A stretch of DNA of 64,000 nt from contig NZ_JABXKL010000092.1 in the NCBI RefSeq assembly GCF_017114995.1, positions 62,001-126,000 on the forward strand. Direction: 5' to 3'. The translations under genes and the position numbers were made by a program. Origin of the DNA: Nostoc sp. NMS9 (lineage in GTDB: Bacteria > Cyanobacteriota > Cyanobacteriia > Cyanobacteriales > Nostocaceae). Under the pieces are notes generated by a model. The model did not search any database. It was not told where the DNA came from and was given only the letters and a program-made list of their open reading frames with translations. This document shows positions 44,401-53,674 of the stretch, in pieces; position 1 is the first letter of the stretch, and every line of letters starts with the position of its first letter.

Positions 44401-47283
44401 TACTGTTTTATATTCAACTTGATTTTTTGGTGTTCGGCTACCTTCCACCAACTGCGTGACGCTGCTATATTTAATTTGTTGTAATTCCAGCCGCACCCGT
44501 TGACCTGTGATTGGTTTACCTGTGGGGTCAGTAACAATCACTTCAATGGGAAAAGGCTTACCAGCATCAGCGATGAAATTACTTTTTAACCCGATGAGGC
44601 GATTACTCGGTAAGGCTGTAAATGTTTTGGAATTCGCTACAGAAAGATTAGAAACATCTGCAACTTGCACATCCACTTGGTAAGTCATCGGATATGGTAA
44701 ATCATTTGCCACATTCACCGTTTGACTACTTTTACCATTAACATCTAGTTGGGCATTAGTTTGCAATACATCACTAGATATAGTAGGCGTTTCCTCCGGC
44801 CATAACCATTGCCTACCAAAAGTAAATCCCTCCCAACCTTTAGGAACAAAATCAGCTTGCTGGCGAGTGATAAAATATTTTGCTTCTCCACCTTCCACAG
44901 GCGCACCAAACAAATAATTGCTTGTAGCATTAATATTCACTTTCTCGTCAATATATGCAAATTCTTTATCTAAGTTAAGTTCGACTTTAAAATTAGGTGG
45001 CTTAAACTCAGCTACTCGAAATTCTCCAGAAATTTCTTGTCCATTTTTACCTTTCGCCTGGATTGTATAGTAGCCTAAGCGCTGAGTAGTTTTAATTGGC
45101 AGTTCCAGAGAAAAACTGCCAAATTCATTTGTAGTTTGCGTACCTAAGCTGGTTTTTTGCCCATCGGGATTTACCAAAGTTAATTGGTAAGCAGCATTTT
45201 TATCTTGCTGAATCGCACCATTTTGTAAATAGTCTGCAAAACCAGTCAACCAAGCTTTTTCACCTGGTTGATATAACTGTCTATCCGAGAAAATTACCCC
45301 GCGTGATTCTGGCTTACTATCTTGCCACCCCGCATCAATACCGTAGCCATAAACACCGCTATATTCTTCAGTTCTAGCGAATGCCCAATCTTGATTTTCA
45401 CGGGCAATTACTAATAACTGTGGTGATTTACTAGAGCTTTCATTCCCAGAATAACATTGCTGTAATCCTTCACTAACAATTCTAAAAATTCCATTTTCAT
45501 CAGTTTTACCTGTTGCGCAAGGTACTGCTTCTGGACGAGATTTTGCTTGTAATTTTGATTGATAAATTTCGATAGCGCTATTTTTAGCTGGCGAACCATC
45601 TGTAAGATGATTGACACGAATTAACCCTGACTCAGGAAACCACTGAGTAAATACGCCCAAATTTGTCAATTCAACTAAGCCATAAGTCGTAGGTTCACGC
45701 CACAGTTCCTTCCCATTCTCCTGATATTTATTAGTCCGGGCTTGGACTCCATAAGCTAACATTCCCGTAGCAGCACTTATTTTTTCCCGCAGAGGAACAG
45801 CAATATCAACTGATTGATTTTTATTACCCGATACCTTAAAGCTTTGCCATTCAGAAGGTTGTGGTAATAAATCACTACTATTATTAAAATAAACTAAATC
45901 TGTCGGTTGAACTACTCGATAAGCGGCTTTATATTTAGATTCTGGCAGATTTCCCGTACTAATATTTAGCTGTAAATCTTTACTTGTAGGAAAAATATTC
46001 AAATCTGATGGTACCCAGATATCTCCAGCTAAATCTCCAGTATCATATTTAAGTGTGATGGGTTTACCCAAAGTCTGCCCAAATTTATCTTTGAGATTTC
46101 CGCCGATAGTAATTGTATAAGTCTTGGCAGGTTCTAGCGCATAAGGATTGATGCCGACAATTTTATCTTCATCATTTATTTGGATAATTCTCGAAATCTC
46201 TTTTGGTGCTGGATTAATGGAAATATTTTCTTTGGCTGAATCTGGCAATAAAACATTATTAAATTCTAGCTGCGGACTACCTTTAATAAATCTTCCAAAA
46301 GTTCCCCCTGCATCTGGCTGCCCGTAAAAGTTAATTTTCTGAAAAGCCAAAGGCGAATAAGTTGCTAACTTCGTGGCAAATTCTTTCTCTGTAGGCAGAT
46401 TCCCATAAGCAGGACGTATTCCTGGAGAAAATATTAGGCGATAACTGGTTGCTTTTTCGAGATTTTGCTGTGGGATGAGGTTATAAATCCAATTGCGTGC
46501 TGAAGGGTCAAATTTTTCTAAAGGGTCTTCTTCATTTTTTAATGGTTTTTCTTCTTTATTTAATTCAACTTTAAAACCTGTACCTTTATTTTTACCTTTG
46601 GGAATTAACTGTAAATGTTCTTGTACAGAAGCTAAATCCAATTCGACATTGGAAGTAAACTGTAACTTTTGTTGTAAATCAATTGGTTCGATATCAGCCT
46701 TCTCAATGGGATTGACACCGGGTAAATTAGTTAAGTTTATGGATTCGGTGTTGAAAGTCCAAGGTAAATCTTTGTCTAGACGATGATTTTTTAAATCGGC
46801 TAAACCTGCTTTAAGAGTGACTTGAAATCTTGTCGCTATTGGTAATGCTTTTTCAGCTTGAAATCCCACCATACGCGGTGTTAAAAAGCGAAATTGACCG
46901 GATAAAGGCGGCCAAAGAGCAAATTTTTGTAATAACTTCTGCTGTTCTGGACTGTCAAGACTTTCAACTGGGATTAAAGCTTCTTTAAAACGGATGCGGA
47001 TTTGGTTGAGGGGTTTTGCATCTCCAATGGGACTAATTTGTTCAATCCAGTCTGGTAATTTTGGTGGTGTGAGTGGGGATACTGCTGGAAGTTGTTCTTT
47101 ACTTGAATTGATAGCAAAGAAATTACACCCTGCCATCCCTAGTATAAATGTAAAGAGAAGGAGAAACTGTATTGTTCTCTTCCGGCTTGAAGAACGCCTA
47201 ATTTTTTTTAACGAACTGCCAAAAATGCGAAGAACGTGATAGGTTATTTTATGCTGGAAACGCAGTAAAACTCTGATAATCAT
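41467..47283 (-). CDS. Alpha-2-macroglobulin-like lipoprotein lacking the thioester
   Basis: A 1938-aa protein of the bacterial alpha-2-macroglobulin family (YfhM/Bam type), proposed to trap foreign proteases in the periplasm. The N-terminus has a basic start, a hydrophobic stretch and a lipobox, GMAGC, so it should be lipid-anchored. MG-like beta domains, a bait region and the A2M signature (GYGGG; ALAYYNGSVLTDASGNAQI, TFKLPDDLTTWRVMAVATDG) follow. Where family members have the thioester CxEQ, this protein reads LPFTEPAAS near residue 1450, so Cys and Gln are both gone. Its partner pbpC is divergent across a 349-bp gap, as the two are paired in E. coli. Its own 3' end is duplicated at 40130-40290. 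Confidence 0.92.
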   Translation of the reverse strand: MIIRVLLRFQHKITYHVLRIFGSSLKKIRRSSSRKRTIQFLLLFTFILGMAGCNFFAINSSKEQLPAVSPLTPPKLPDWIEQISPIGDAKPLNQIRIRFKEALIPVESLDSPEQQKLLQKFALWPPLSGQFRFLTPRMVGFQAEKALPIATRFQVTLKAGLADLKNHRLDKDLPWTFNTESINLTNLPGVNPIEKADIEPIDLQQKLQFTSNVELDLASVQEHLQLIPKGKNKGTGFKVELNKEEKPLKNEEDPLEKFDPSARNWIYNLIPQQNLEKATSYRLIFSPGIRPAYGNLPTEKEFATKLATYSPLAFQKINFYGQPDAGGTFGRFIKGSPQLEFNNVLLPDSAKENISINPAPKEISRIIQINDEDKIVGINPYALEPAKTYTITIGGNLKDKFGQTLGKPITLKYDTGDLAGDIWVPSDLNIFPTSKDLQLNISTGNLPESKYKAAYRVVQPTDLVYFNNSSDLLPQPSEWQSFKVSGNKNQSVDIAVPLREKISAATGMLAYGVQARTNKYQENGKELWREPTTYGLVELTNLGVFTQWFPESGLIRVNHLTDGSPAKNSAIEIYQSKLQAKSRPEAVPCATGKTDENGIFRIVSEGLQQCYSGNESSSKSPQLLVIARENQDWAFARTEEYSGVYGYGIDAGWQDSKPESRGVIFSDRQLYQPGEKAWLTGFADYLQNGAIQQDKNAAYQLTLVNPDGQKTSLGTQTTNEFGSFSLELPIKTTQRLGYYTIQAKGKNGQEISGEFRVAEFKPPNFKVELNLDKEFAYIDEKVNINATSNYLFGAPVEGGEAKYFITRQQADFVPKGWEGFTFGRQWLWPEETPTISSDVLQTNAQLDVNGKSSQTVNVANDLPYPMTYQVDVQVADVSNLSVANSKTFTALPSNRLIGLKSNFIADAGKPFPIEVIVTDPTGKPITGQRVRLELQQIKYSSVTQLVEGSRTPKNQVEYKTVGQVEITSANNPQSVNLTAPESASYRIRVNFSGAKGELSATDLQIWATGENPVFWGSREEDILEVKLDKKEFKPGETATALIQSPYLDAELYFAVIKDKPLYQQIIKVQGGAPQIQFKVTPEMLPNAAIEAVLVRQGKPINQVEAGSLDNLVKIGFTPFKVNLEDKYLKLQVKPVQASLEPGAEETVQLELKDNQGNPTKGQFTVMVVNEAVLQLSGYRPPDLVDTVYAEQPISTRFSDNRPDVILQAQDVAKPKGWGYGGGFSTAAANTRTRTDFKALAYYNGSVLTDASGNAQITFKLPDDLTTWRVMAVATDGNLRFGNGDTTFITTKPLLTNAILPQFARPGDRILAGLSVTNNTGNTGNLSINGELSGTVKFADKNPTATALQTKAESATHAYRFPMLADSVGVGKVRFTTQLNGTAADAFEVPLEIKPIEITEQVVESGVTEKQVKIPLNVDKNTFPDAGGLDIQLASTLIPEIKAPAKQVLEDDDLPFTEPAASQLIIAANLQTIAQKYGQTFAEFNPSQQASQAIEKLQKLQIADGGFAAFPGQEKSDPWVSSYTGESLAKASQVFPNLVDSAMLSRLKAYLQKVLANPGEYEFCKQLLCKRQLQLNALISLAELGDKRNTFLVDIYEQRNNFDVATQIKLARYLSQFPEWQDESQQLVNKLQQNIYETGRTAVVSLPSSWGWMSSSTMTQAQALRLFIAKQSKPEVIDKLFQSLLALRRDGTWQTNYNNAQALTALVDYSQLQPTPPNFVATVELPGNKLGENRFNGYQNHSLQLNVPMNKLPRGRNDLTLQKSGNGTLHYLVAYNYRLQGNQAGRFNGLRITREISQVNKEKILQKTGLYAFDKPLTLASGQVFDIGLEIIADHPVDHLVIKDPLPSGFEAVDASFQTATAALQAKADSWELGFKNIYRDRIIAYADHLEPGVYSLHYLVRSVTPGTFSWPGAEVHLQYAPEEFGRTAESTLVVEDKL

Positions 47284-47632
47284 TTTTCTAGCAATTAAAA
47301 ATAAAAAATTTACAACTTAGAGCAAATAAAAATTTGCATTCTCTTATAGAGTCGGAAATGCGAACATTAATAAAGGACGCAGCATAACTAGTTGTTTTTA
47401 CACAAGCTTTGAATGTAACGTATGTTTATTTACATAGATAACTAATCTAGTGTTATTGTTCCAAAAATGACTACAATTCTTAACCATAAAGAAGTATTTA
47501 AATTTCGCAAACATTAATTTACATCTGGTAAATTAGTAAAAATTAATTATTAAGGATTTGAAATATTTACTGATGTAGATGTAATCGCTGCGTCAAGATT
47601 AAGGTAGGTTTTCTTGGACAGGGAATTCCCTG
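47284..47632. promoter_or_regulatory. Divergent promoter region, A2M-like gene / pbpC
   Basis: An AT-rich 349-bp region with no coding potential that must serve both genes of this envelope pair. I see no clear operator dyad. Confidence 0.4.
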
Positions 47633-49948
47633 ATGAAACTAATTTTACGATCGCTACTCAAACTTAAGCACACTAGTAAGATTATCCTGGCTGTGCTGCT
47701 AATCTGTCTGGTGGTACGCTTACTCCCTTATTTTGCGCCCATTCGTGCCGCAGATATTGCCCAAAATCAGTTGGCAATGCAATTTAGCGATCGCAATGGT
47801 TTACCATTAGGAACACTACTCACTCGTGACCAAGAGCATACATCAGTAGTACCCTTAAATCAGGTTTCGCCCCATTTTATCCATGCGATTTTAGCCGCCG
47901 AAGATGGCAGCTTTTACCATCACGGGGCGTTGAATATAAAAGCTGTTATCCGCGCCAGCAAAGAAGCCATCCACGCCAAAAGAATTGTTTCCGGTGCTTC
48001 CACAATTACAATGCAGTTAGCGCGGATGTTAGATCCCGTGCCCCGCAGCTTCTTTGGTAAACTGAGTGAGATTTGGCTATCTTGGCGGTTAGCAGCAGGG
48101 ATGAACAAAGATGAAATTCTCTCTGCATATATCAATCGGCTACCAATGGGCGGGAATATATATGGTGTGGAAGCAGCGGCGCGGACTTATTTTTCCATTC
48201 CAGCTAGTGAATTGAATCTTGCTCAAGCTAGTTTATTGGCTGCTATTCCTAATAATCCCACATATTTTAATCCTTATGAGCATTGGGAACGGCTGAAGCA
48301 GCGACAAAAATACGTCCTTAATCGTATGGTACAGGAAAAGTATATTAGTGAGGCGATGGCTGCGCCAACGTCTGCGACGAACGCAACCAGAACACACACC
48401 GAAAAAGTTGTGTTTCAGTCTCGCCAAGGGGGAATTATCGCTGCACCACACTTTTTATTTTGGTTAGCCAATCAGTTTGATAAGACGCAAACAGAAAAAA
48501 ATTCCCCCATCCGCACGACTATAAATCGCCCTTTACAGCAGTTTGTTGAAGCACAGCTACAGCAGGTAATTTCTTCCCTAGCCTCTAACAATGTCCATGA
48601 TGCAGCCGCATTGGTGATTGATAACCACACTGGTGAAGTTTTGGCTTATGTCGGTTCACCTGATTACTTTAATGAAGCCAAACTGGGACGCAATGATGGA
48701 GTGCAAGCACTACGTCAACCAGGTTCTACCCTCAAGCCTTTTGTCTATGAACTAGCTTTAGAAAAAGGTTTAATTCGCCCAAATACCATTTTGGCAGATG
48801 TACCCGCCCATTATGCAATTCCCGGCGCGAAACTTTACAGCCCCACAGATTACACCGAACGGTTTCTTGGCCCTGTGCGGGTGCGAATCGCTTTAGCAAA
48901 TTCTTTAAATGTACCTGCAATAAAGGTCTTAGAAAAAGTAGGTGTGGAAACTTTCTTAAAACGACTGCATCAACTGGGATTTGAACACCTCAATCAAACT
49001 CCAGAATATTATGGTTTGGGTTTGACTCTAGGTAGTGGCGAAGTCAGCCTCTGGGAATTAGCCCGTGCTTACCTGACCATAGCACGACAAGGAGATGCTA
49101 CCCCTTTAGTAAGCACATTTTCCAATTCCCCAATCCAAAATCCCAAATCTCAAATCCAAAATCCGACAATTTGGCAATTAATCACCAACATACTCAGTGA
49201 CAGTCATGCTCGTGCAACAGCATTTGGTGTAGACTCGGTGTTAAATTTACCCTTTCCTGTTGCTGTTAAAACTGGCACTTCTTCCAATTTTCGGGATACT
49301 TGGACTGTTGGCTTCACCACAGATTACACCGTCGCTACTTGGGTAGGCAATTTCACTGGCGAACCAATGCAACAAGTTTCAGGTGTGACAGGCGCAGCAC
49401 CCTTATGGAATCGAATTATGTTGCATCTGCACGAACATCTAGAACCAGCAGATTTTCCATCTCCAGAAGGTTTAGTGGAATTACCTGTTTGTGCAATTTC
49501 TGGGTTACGACCCACCCCAGATTGTACCTCAGTGGTGCAGGAATATTTCTATCCTGAAGATAAAAGTAATTATGAACGTGAGAATCAATTCAATTTGCCA
49601 CCAGAGTATGATGAATGGTTGGCAAAACAACAGCAGTCAAATTTTACTTCTACCAATTTGAGAATTTTATCTCCGCATCATGGCGATTTATTTTTACTTT
49701 ATCCTGGTGAAGAAGCAAAGCAAAAACTTGAATTTAAGCTAGCGGGAAATAAATCTGCACCAGTGGAGTGGTGGTTAAATGGCGAAAAGTTAGATGCAAA
49801 CTTAGCTAATTCTTTATTTTGGAATTTACGTCCTGGTAAGTGGACTTTGGAAGCGAGAAGCGGGGAAATGAGCGACAAAGTAAGTTTTCAGGTGGAGTTA
49901 GCTAATATTAAACCTACGCGTCGAGGATTTTCTATTAGTAATAATTGA
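47633..49948 (+). CDS. pbpC: Penicillin-binding protein 1C
   Basis: A 771-aa bifunctional peptidoglycan synthase. One N-terminal membrane span (KIILAVLLICLVVRLLPYF) is followed by a GT51 glycosyltransferase domain (catalytic Glu in AILAAEDGSFYHHG; GASTITMQLARML). The transpeptidase domain has the triad SxxK (STLK), SxN (SLN) and KTGTS. A C-terminal BiPBP_C beta domain (LRILSPHHGDLFLLYPGEE) completes the PbpC architecture. A short Asn/Gln/Ser-rich insert between SxN and KTG comes from repeat DNA. PbpC with alpha-2-macroglobulin is a known functional pair in bacteria, thought to repair the wall and trap proteases after envelope damage. Confidence 0.94.
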   Translation: MKLILRSLLKLKHTSKIILAVLLICLVVRLLPYFAPIRAADIAQNQLAMQFSDRNGLPLGTLLTRDQEHTSVVPLNQVSPHFIHAILAAEDGSFYHHGALNIKAVIRASKEAIHAKRIVSGASTITMQLARMLDPVPRSFFGKLSEIWLSWRLAAGMNKDEILSAYINRLPMGGNIYGVEAAARTYFSIPASELNLAQASLLAAIPNNPTYFNPYEHWERLKQRQKYVLNRMVQEKYISEAMAAPTSATNATRTHTEKVVFQSRQGGIIAAPHFLFWLANQFDKTQTEKNSPIRTTINRPLQQFVEAQLQQVISSLASNNVHDAAALVIDNHTGEVLAYVGSPDYFNEAKLGRNDGVQALRQPGSTLKPFVYELALEKGLIRPNTILADVPAHYAIPGAKLYSPTDYTERFLGPVRVRIALANSLNVPAIKVLEKVGVETFLKRLHQLGFEHLNQTPEYYGLGLTLGSGEVSLWELARAYLTIARQGDATPLVSTFSNSPIQNPKSQIQNPTIWQLITNILSDSHARATAFGVDSVLNLPFPVAVKTGTSSNFRDTWTVGFTTDYTVATWVGNFTGEPMQQVSGVTGAAPLWNRIMLHLHEHLEPADFPSPEGLVELPVCAISGLRPTPDCTSVVQEYFYPEDKSNYERENQFNLPPEYDEWLAKQQQSNFTSTNLRILSPHHGDLFLLYPGEEAKQKLEFKLAGNKSAPVEWWLNGEKLDANLANSLFWNLRPGKWTLEARSGEMSDKVSFQVELANIKPTRRGFSISNN
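49126..49170 (+). repeat. Repeat DNA inserted in frame inside pbpC
   Basis: Tandem AAATCC/AAATCT-type units (CCAATCCAAAATCCCAAATC, then CTCAAATCCAAAAT) encode SPIQNPKSQIQNP between LVSTFSN and TIWQLI. The unit resembles CCAAAATC-type intergenic repeats of filamentous cyanobacteria. Confidence 0.65.
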
Positions 49949-49969
49949 AATAGCAACGATGGCTCTCTG

Positions 49970-51589
49970 TCAATGGGTAACTATTGAACGTGTCTGCTTG
50001 ATAGGAATCTCAATGACAAACTCTGTACCTTTACCAGGTGCAGAAATACACTTAATTTTTCCTTTATGTTTTTCCACTATAATCTCGTAACTAATAGATA
50101 GTCCTAAGCCAGTACCTTTACCTATAGGTTTAGTAGTAAAGAAAGGGTCAAATAATCTAGTTTGATCTTCTTCAGTTATTCCTAAACCATTATCTTTAAT
50201 ACTAATAATTACGCATTCATCATTTTTAACTTGGGTATGGATGATAATAGAATTAAGCTGTCTTTCAATATCTCCTTTTAAATACTCTACTTCTCGTTGA
50301 TGTAAAGCATCAATAGCGTTACTGAGGATATTCATAAAGACCTGATTTAATCCTCCTGCATAACATTCAACAAGAGGCAAATTCCCATAATCTTTGATAA
50401 TTGCAATTTCTTGCTGTTTATGATTTTCTTTGAAACGATACTGTAAAATTAATAGAGTACTATTAATTCCTTCATGAATATCAACAAATTTCATTTCTGC
50501 TTCATCAAGGCGTGAGAAGTTACGCAAAGTTAGCACAATTTCGCGAATACGTTCAGTACCAACTGCCATTGATGATAAGATTTTCGGCATATCATCAACA
50601 ATAAACTCTAAATCTATCTCATTAATTAGAGTAGTTATTTCTGATTTCTCACTAGAACATTGTTGCTGATACAGTTTAATTAAAGTTAGTAATTGCTGAC
50701 TATATTCTCTAATATGCATCAGATTACCATAAATAAAATTAACTGGATTATTGATTTCATGAGCAACGCCAGCAACTAGCTGACCTAATGAAGACATTTT
50801 TTCATTTTGAATAAGTTGTACTTGAGTGTGTTGCAATTCTTGCAGTGTATTTTGTAGCTGAATATTTTTATGTTTTAATTTTGCCGTTCTCTCTGTAACT
50901 TGCATTTCCAATTGATAATTCGTTTCTTCTAAAGCGGCTTGAGCAATTTTTTTAGCTTTTAAGTATTGCTGTAATAAATGCAATACCAAAAGCCATGCCG
51001 GAATCAGCATTGCTAAACTTATACTAGACTCCGAAATTGCCCATAGGATTCTTTGATAATATTCATCAACTTTCTGCTGTAATTCCAGTGAGATATTATA
51101 CTTTCTTTTCATCACCCCATCAGCATAAATTTGCTTCTGAGTTTCATATTCGCGGCTAAAAAGTAGTTTTTGTGCTGTCTCTTTTTGATTTTTATTAACT
51201 AAATCAAAAGATTGATATTCCATTGCGACCAGGCGTTGATTAGCAGCATCAATTTTCTTGGCATCCTCATTTTTATATGCTTTAGGAGCTAGTTTAATCG
51301 ATTCTTTAATAGCAATATCAAGCTTAGGTTCAAATTGGCGATATCGTTGTTCCCAAATAGTGTTTCCTGTAGCAGCATTCATGCGGGCTGACATAGTTAG
51401 TACTTCATCAAAGTAAGTAATTTCATCACTTAATATTTGGAGTTTAAATTCATTTTTAGTAATACTATTGAACTCATAATATGCTTGCAAGTTGAGCCAA
51501 ACTTGAGGAATGAATAAGAGCAGAGTAAGCAGTACTGTTACAGTTATTAGTTGAGAAGAAGCAAATCTTAGTTTATAAGGTAGGTGCAT
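49970..51589 (-). CDS. Membrane sensor histidine kinase
   Basis: A 539-aa kinase with an N-terminal membrane span (about 13-33), a helical periplasmic sensor of about 150 residues (EITYFDEVLTMSARMNAATG is CHASE3- or 4HB-like), a second span (about 190-212), a coiled coil, then HisKA with phospho-His in VAGVAHEINNPVNF and HATPase (SIKDNGLGI, GKGTGLGLSIS). The kinase core is strikingly like the C-terminal part of the giant kinase at 28083-33725, pointing to a shared paralogous family. No response regulator adjoins it. A Coq4-like gene lies 46 bp upstream on the same strand. Confidence 0.9.
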   Translation of the reverse strand: MHLPYKLRFASSQLITVTVLLTLLLFIPQVWLNLQAYYEFNSITKNEFKLQILSDEITYFDEVLTMSARMNAATGNTIWEQRYRQFEPKLDIAIKESIKLAPKAYKNEDAKKIDAANQRLVAMEYQSFDLVNKNQKETAQKLLFSREYETQKQIYADGVMKRKYNISLELQQKVDEYYQRILWAISESSISLAMLIPAWLLVLHLLQQYLKAKKIAQAALEETNYQLEMQVTERTAKLKHKNIQLQNTLQELQHTQVQLIQNEKMSSLGQLVAGVAHEINNPVNFIYGNLMHIREYSQQLLTLIKLYQQQCSSEKSEITTLINEIDLEFIVDDMPKILSSMAVGTERIREIVLTLRNFSRLDEAEMKFVDIHEGINSTLLILQYRFKENHKQQEIAIIKDYGNLPLVECYAGGLNQVFMNILSNAIDALHQREVEYLKGDIERQLNSIIIHTQVKNDECVIISIKDNGLGITEEDQTRLFDPFFTTKPIGKGTGLGLSISYEIIVEKHKGKIKCISAPGKGTEFVIEIPIKQTRSIVTH

Positions 51590-51635
51590 TTTAATACTAT
51601 TTTTTTAGATATGTTTTAATTCGGTGTTGTCACCA

Positions 51636-52160
51636 TTAATACTCTTGTAGAAGTTTAGACTCATCAGTATTGATACCGAAAAAATCTCTCAAAAATCCTA
51701 TGGTTTCATTTTGGTAAAGTTCAAAGTTAATTTCACTTATTTGTTTAATTTTAATCTTTCTGCCATAAATAAATCCTAATTTAAAACTTATGAAGTCTAA
51801 CTTTGAAAAATTATAAGGAACTGGATATATAAATTTAGCAAAAAATTCATAGATGAATAAATGTAGTTGATTAGTCTTTAAGTCATTACCCATTGTAAAT
51901 CCTATGACAAAAGCTTCATCTTGAGAAGAAATCCCTCTATCTAAAAGTATGTGAATATAATCATGATGGAGCAGACTAATTTTTCCAGGTAATGCCATTA
52001 TGCTATTAGGATTCTCCAGTAACCAAATGACAAAAGGCATTTTCGGCTCACCATGTAACCTAAATACTAATGAATGTGCTTTTTTCAAATTCATTTGAGC
52101 GATATCTATTTGAAAAGCTTTATCTAAATCAAAACCCATATTCTGTATATTTATAATCAA
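51636..52160 (-). CDS. Coq4-like protein with HDxxHx11E motif
   Basis: A 174-aa protein. The segment LLHHDYIHILLDRGISSQDE contains His-Asp-x2-His followed by exactly eleven residues and Glu, the metal-binding motif that defines the Coq4 family of ubiquinone biosynthesis. Flanking residues (ALPGKIS before, AFVIGFTMGN after) fit too. In cyanobacteria, which make plastoquinone, the role of such proteins is not established. A start at 52139 (MGFDLDKAF) is also possible. It lies 46 bp upstream of the histidine kinase on the same strand. Confidence 0.65.
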   Translation of the reverse strand: MIINIQNMGFDLDKAFQIDIAQMNLKKAHSLVFRLHGEPKMPFVIWLLENPNSIMALPGKISLLHHDYIHILLDRGISSQDEAFVIGFTMGNDLKTNQLHLFIYEFFAKFIYPVPYNFSKLDFISFKLGFIYGRKIKIKQISEINFELYQNETIGFLRDFFGINTDESKLLQEY

Positions 52161-52516
52161 ACAACTAACTTATTAATATTTGTTTTTCTTCTAATTTGTC
52201 TATAATTCTCAACAAAATTATTTTTATTTTTATAATTAAGTATATAAAAAATAATTTTACATAAAATTACAGTATTATCACTGAAGCTTGTGCTAAGAGC
52301 AAAAGCATCTAAATGAAGAATCATCGACTGAGATAAATTGTTGCAATTCTGCTGTGAAAAAAGATGCTGCTACAATAGCTCGATCGCGCTTTGTTGATGG
52401 TCTGTTTCCCACAGTCTTGAATTCGATGAATGCGTTGCTCGATATAAGTAACGAATTAGATACCGGAAAGTGTCAAACTAAATATGAAGTTTATAGAAAA
52501 ACTGCAAACTCAAACC
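52161..52516. other. Intergenic region, possible gene remnant
   Basis: A 356-bp AT-rich gap between divergent genes. A 60-codon frame from GTG 52354 overlaps the next gene's start; it has no family resemblance and no ribosome-binding site, so I do not call it. The RCC-reductase-like gene's promoter should lie here. Confidence 0.4.
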
Positions 52517-53281
52517 ATGACTCAGCAACCAACTGATTTAGATAATAAAGCTGTATTTGAGCAGTTGTGGGAGATTACAAAGGAACTCCGCCAAAAATTA
52601 GAGGCTCGTTTTCAGTTACATCCAGACCCTTCTGTAGAAAATTTACAGCAATATAGCAGTCTTGATGGCAACATGAAGGGTTCGCTAACCGCTTTTTCAG
52701 GGGAAGAAATTGACTGGCTAGTGCATTCGTGGTTGGGAAACCCCGGAAAATCAAACTTTAGCACTATGCGTCTCACCACTTGGTTGAAGTCCCATATTCA
52801 GGTTCCTCATTTGGCCTTCGAGTTTGGCACACTTCCAAATATTTTCTTTTATATAGATTACATTCCCCGGACTGAGCTTTTAACCGATTTGGCTTCTCTA
52901 GATCGCTACTATGAACCAGTTAATGAAACATTCTTAAAGTTACAGCAAGATTCGCGGCTCAAGGTATTTACTAGCAAGAGTGCGTATATTCGCCTATTTC
53001 AATCGCCCGTTAGTCTTTGCTACACAGGCGCACCTACTTTTGAAACCCTCGAACTAACTCGCACACTTGCACACGAAACACTTGATCGCTGGTTAACTTG
53101 GGTAGATGCAGCTGAACCTGTGCCAGAAGATGCACGCGAGGCTTTAGCTGCTCGTGATTTCGCGCTCCGCCGTATCAGTGCTGAACGCGATCCAGGTAAT
53201 AAATTTGCCGCACAGATGTTTGGCTCGGAATTGACAGATAGGCTTGTGCGATCGCTCTGGGGTGGCGATCGCATTCTCTAA
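52517..53281 (+). CDS. Red chlorophyll catabolite reductase-like protein
   Basis: The 254-aa protein resembles plant RCC reductase, a ferredoxin-dependent bilin-reductase relative that reduces an open-chain chlorophyll catabolite. The clearest segment is FEFGTLPNIFFYIDYIPRTE then LLTDLASLDRYYEPVNETF, followed by the C-terminal PVSLCYTGAPTFETLEL. Its role in cyanobacteria is not known; bilin reduction or pigment detoxification is inferred. ATG 52517 (MTQQPTDLDNK) is chosen over 52484. An aldehyde dehydrogenase gene follows on the same strand after repeats. Confidence 0.8.
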   Translation: MTQQPTDLDNKAVFEQLWEITKELRQKLEARFQLHPDPSVENLQQYSSLDGNMKGSLTAFSGEEIDWLVHSWLGNPGKSNFSTMRLTTWLKSHIQVPHLAFEFGTLPNIFFYIDYIPRTELLTDLASLDRYYEPVNETFLKLQQDSRLKVFTSKSAYIRLFQSPVSLCYTGAPTFETLELTRTLAHETLDRWLTWVDAAEPVPEDAREALAARDFALRRISAERDPGNKFAAQMFGSELTDRLVRSLWGGDRIL

Positions 53282-53326
53282 ATTAGTCATTTGTCATTGG
53301 TCATTTGTTATGACTCTCAATTTTCC

Positions 53327-53476
53327 ATGTCCACTAATTTAGAATCGTACCGCACTTTAGCATTGCAAGTTACCTATAATGCAGTCAACCAAAGAAGCGA
53401 TCGCCGCCGACCGTGGTTAAATAATTTACTTGCCCGCCAGTGGTTTGAACTATACGCCAAAAGTTACCACCAATAA
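53327..53476 (+). pseudogene. Short remnant, possibly nitrilase N-terminus
   Basis: The 49 codons begin SYRTLALQVTYNAVNQRSDR, like the start of cyanobacterial nitrilase-family proteins, then run to a stop after NLLARQWFELYAKSYHQ. It is too short for a working hydrolase. The sequence onward to 53570 shows no continuous frame. The assignment is tentative. Confidence 0.35.
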
Positions 53477-53616
53477 CACTTTTACCCCGCTAATACTATG
53501 CTGGAAAGAGAAGTAGATTGCAAACACTGCAAGCCTCCATTGAACGCTTAACCAACCTGGGGATAATTTGAATTTGGGAATGGTGCATAGGGCATTGGGC
53601 ATTGGAATACAAAAAA

Positions 53617-53672
53617 TAACTCCTGCCTTCTGCCTCCTGCCTCCTGCCTCCTGCCCCCTGCCTCCTGCCTCC
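53617..53672. repeat. STRR heptamers CTCCTGC
   Basis: Seven or eight CTCCTGC/CTTCTGC heptamers run up to the aldehyde dehydrogenase start codon, so the ribosome-binding region of that gene is made of repeat DNA. The related GGCATTG repeats precede it at about 53592-53606. Confidence 0.75.
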
Positions 53673-53674
53673 TA

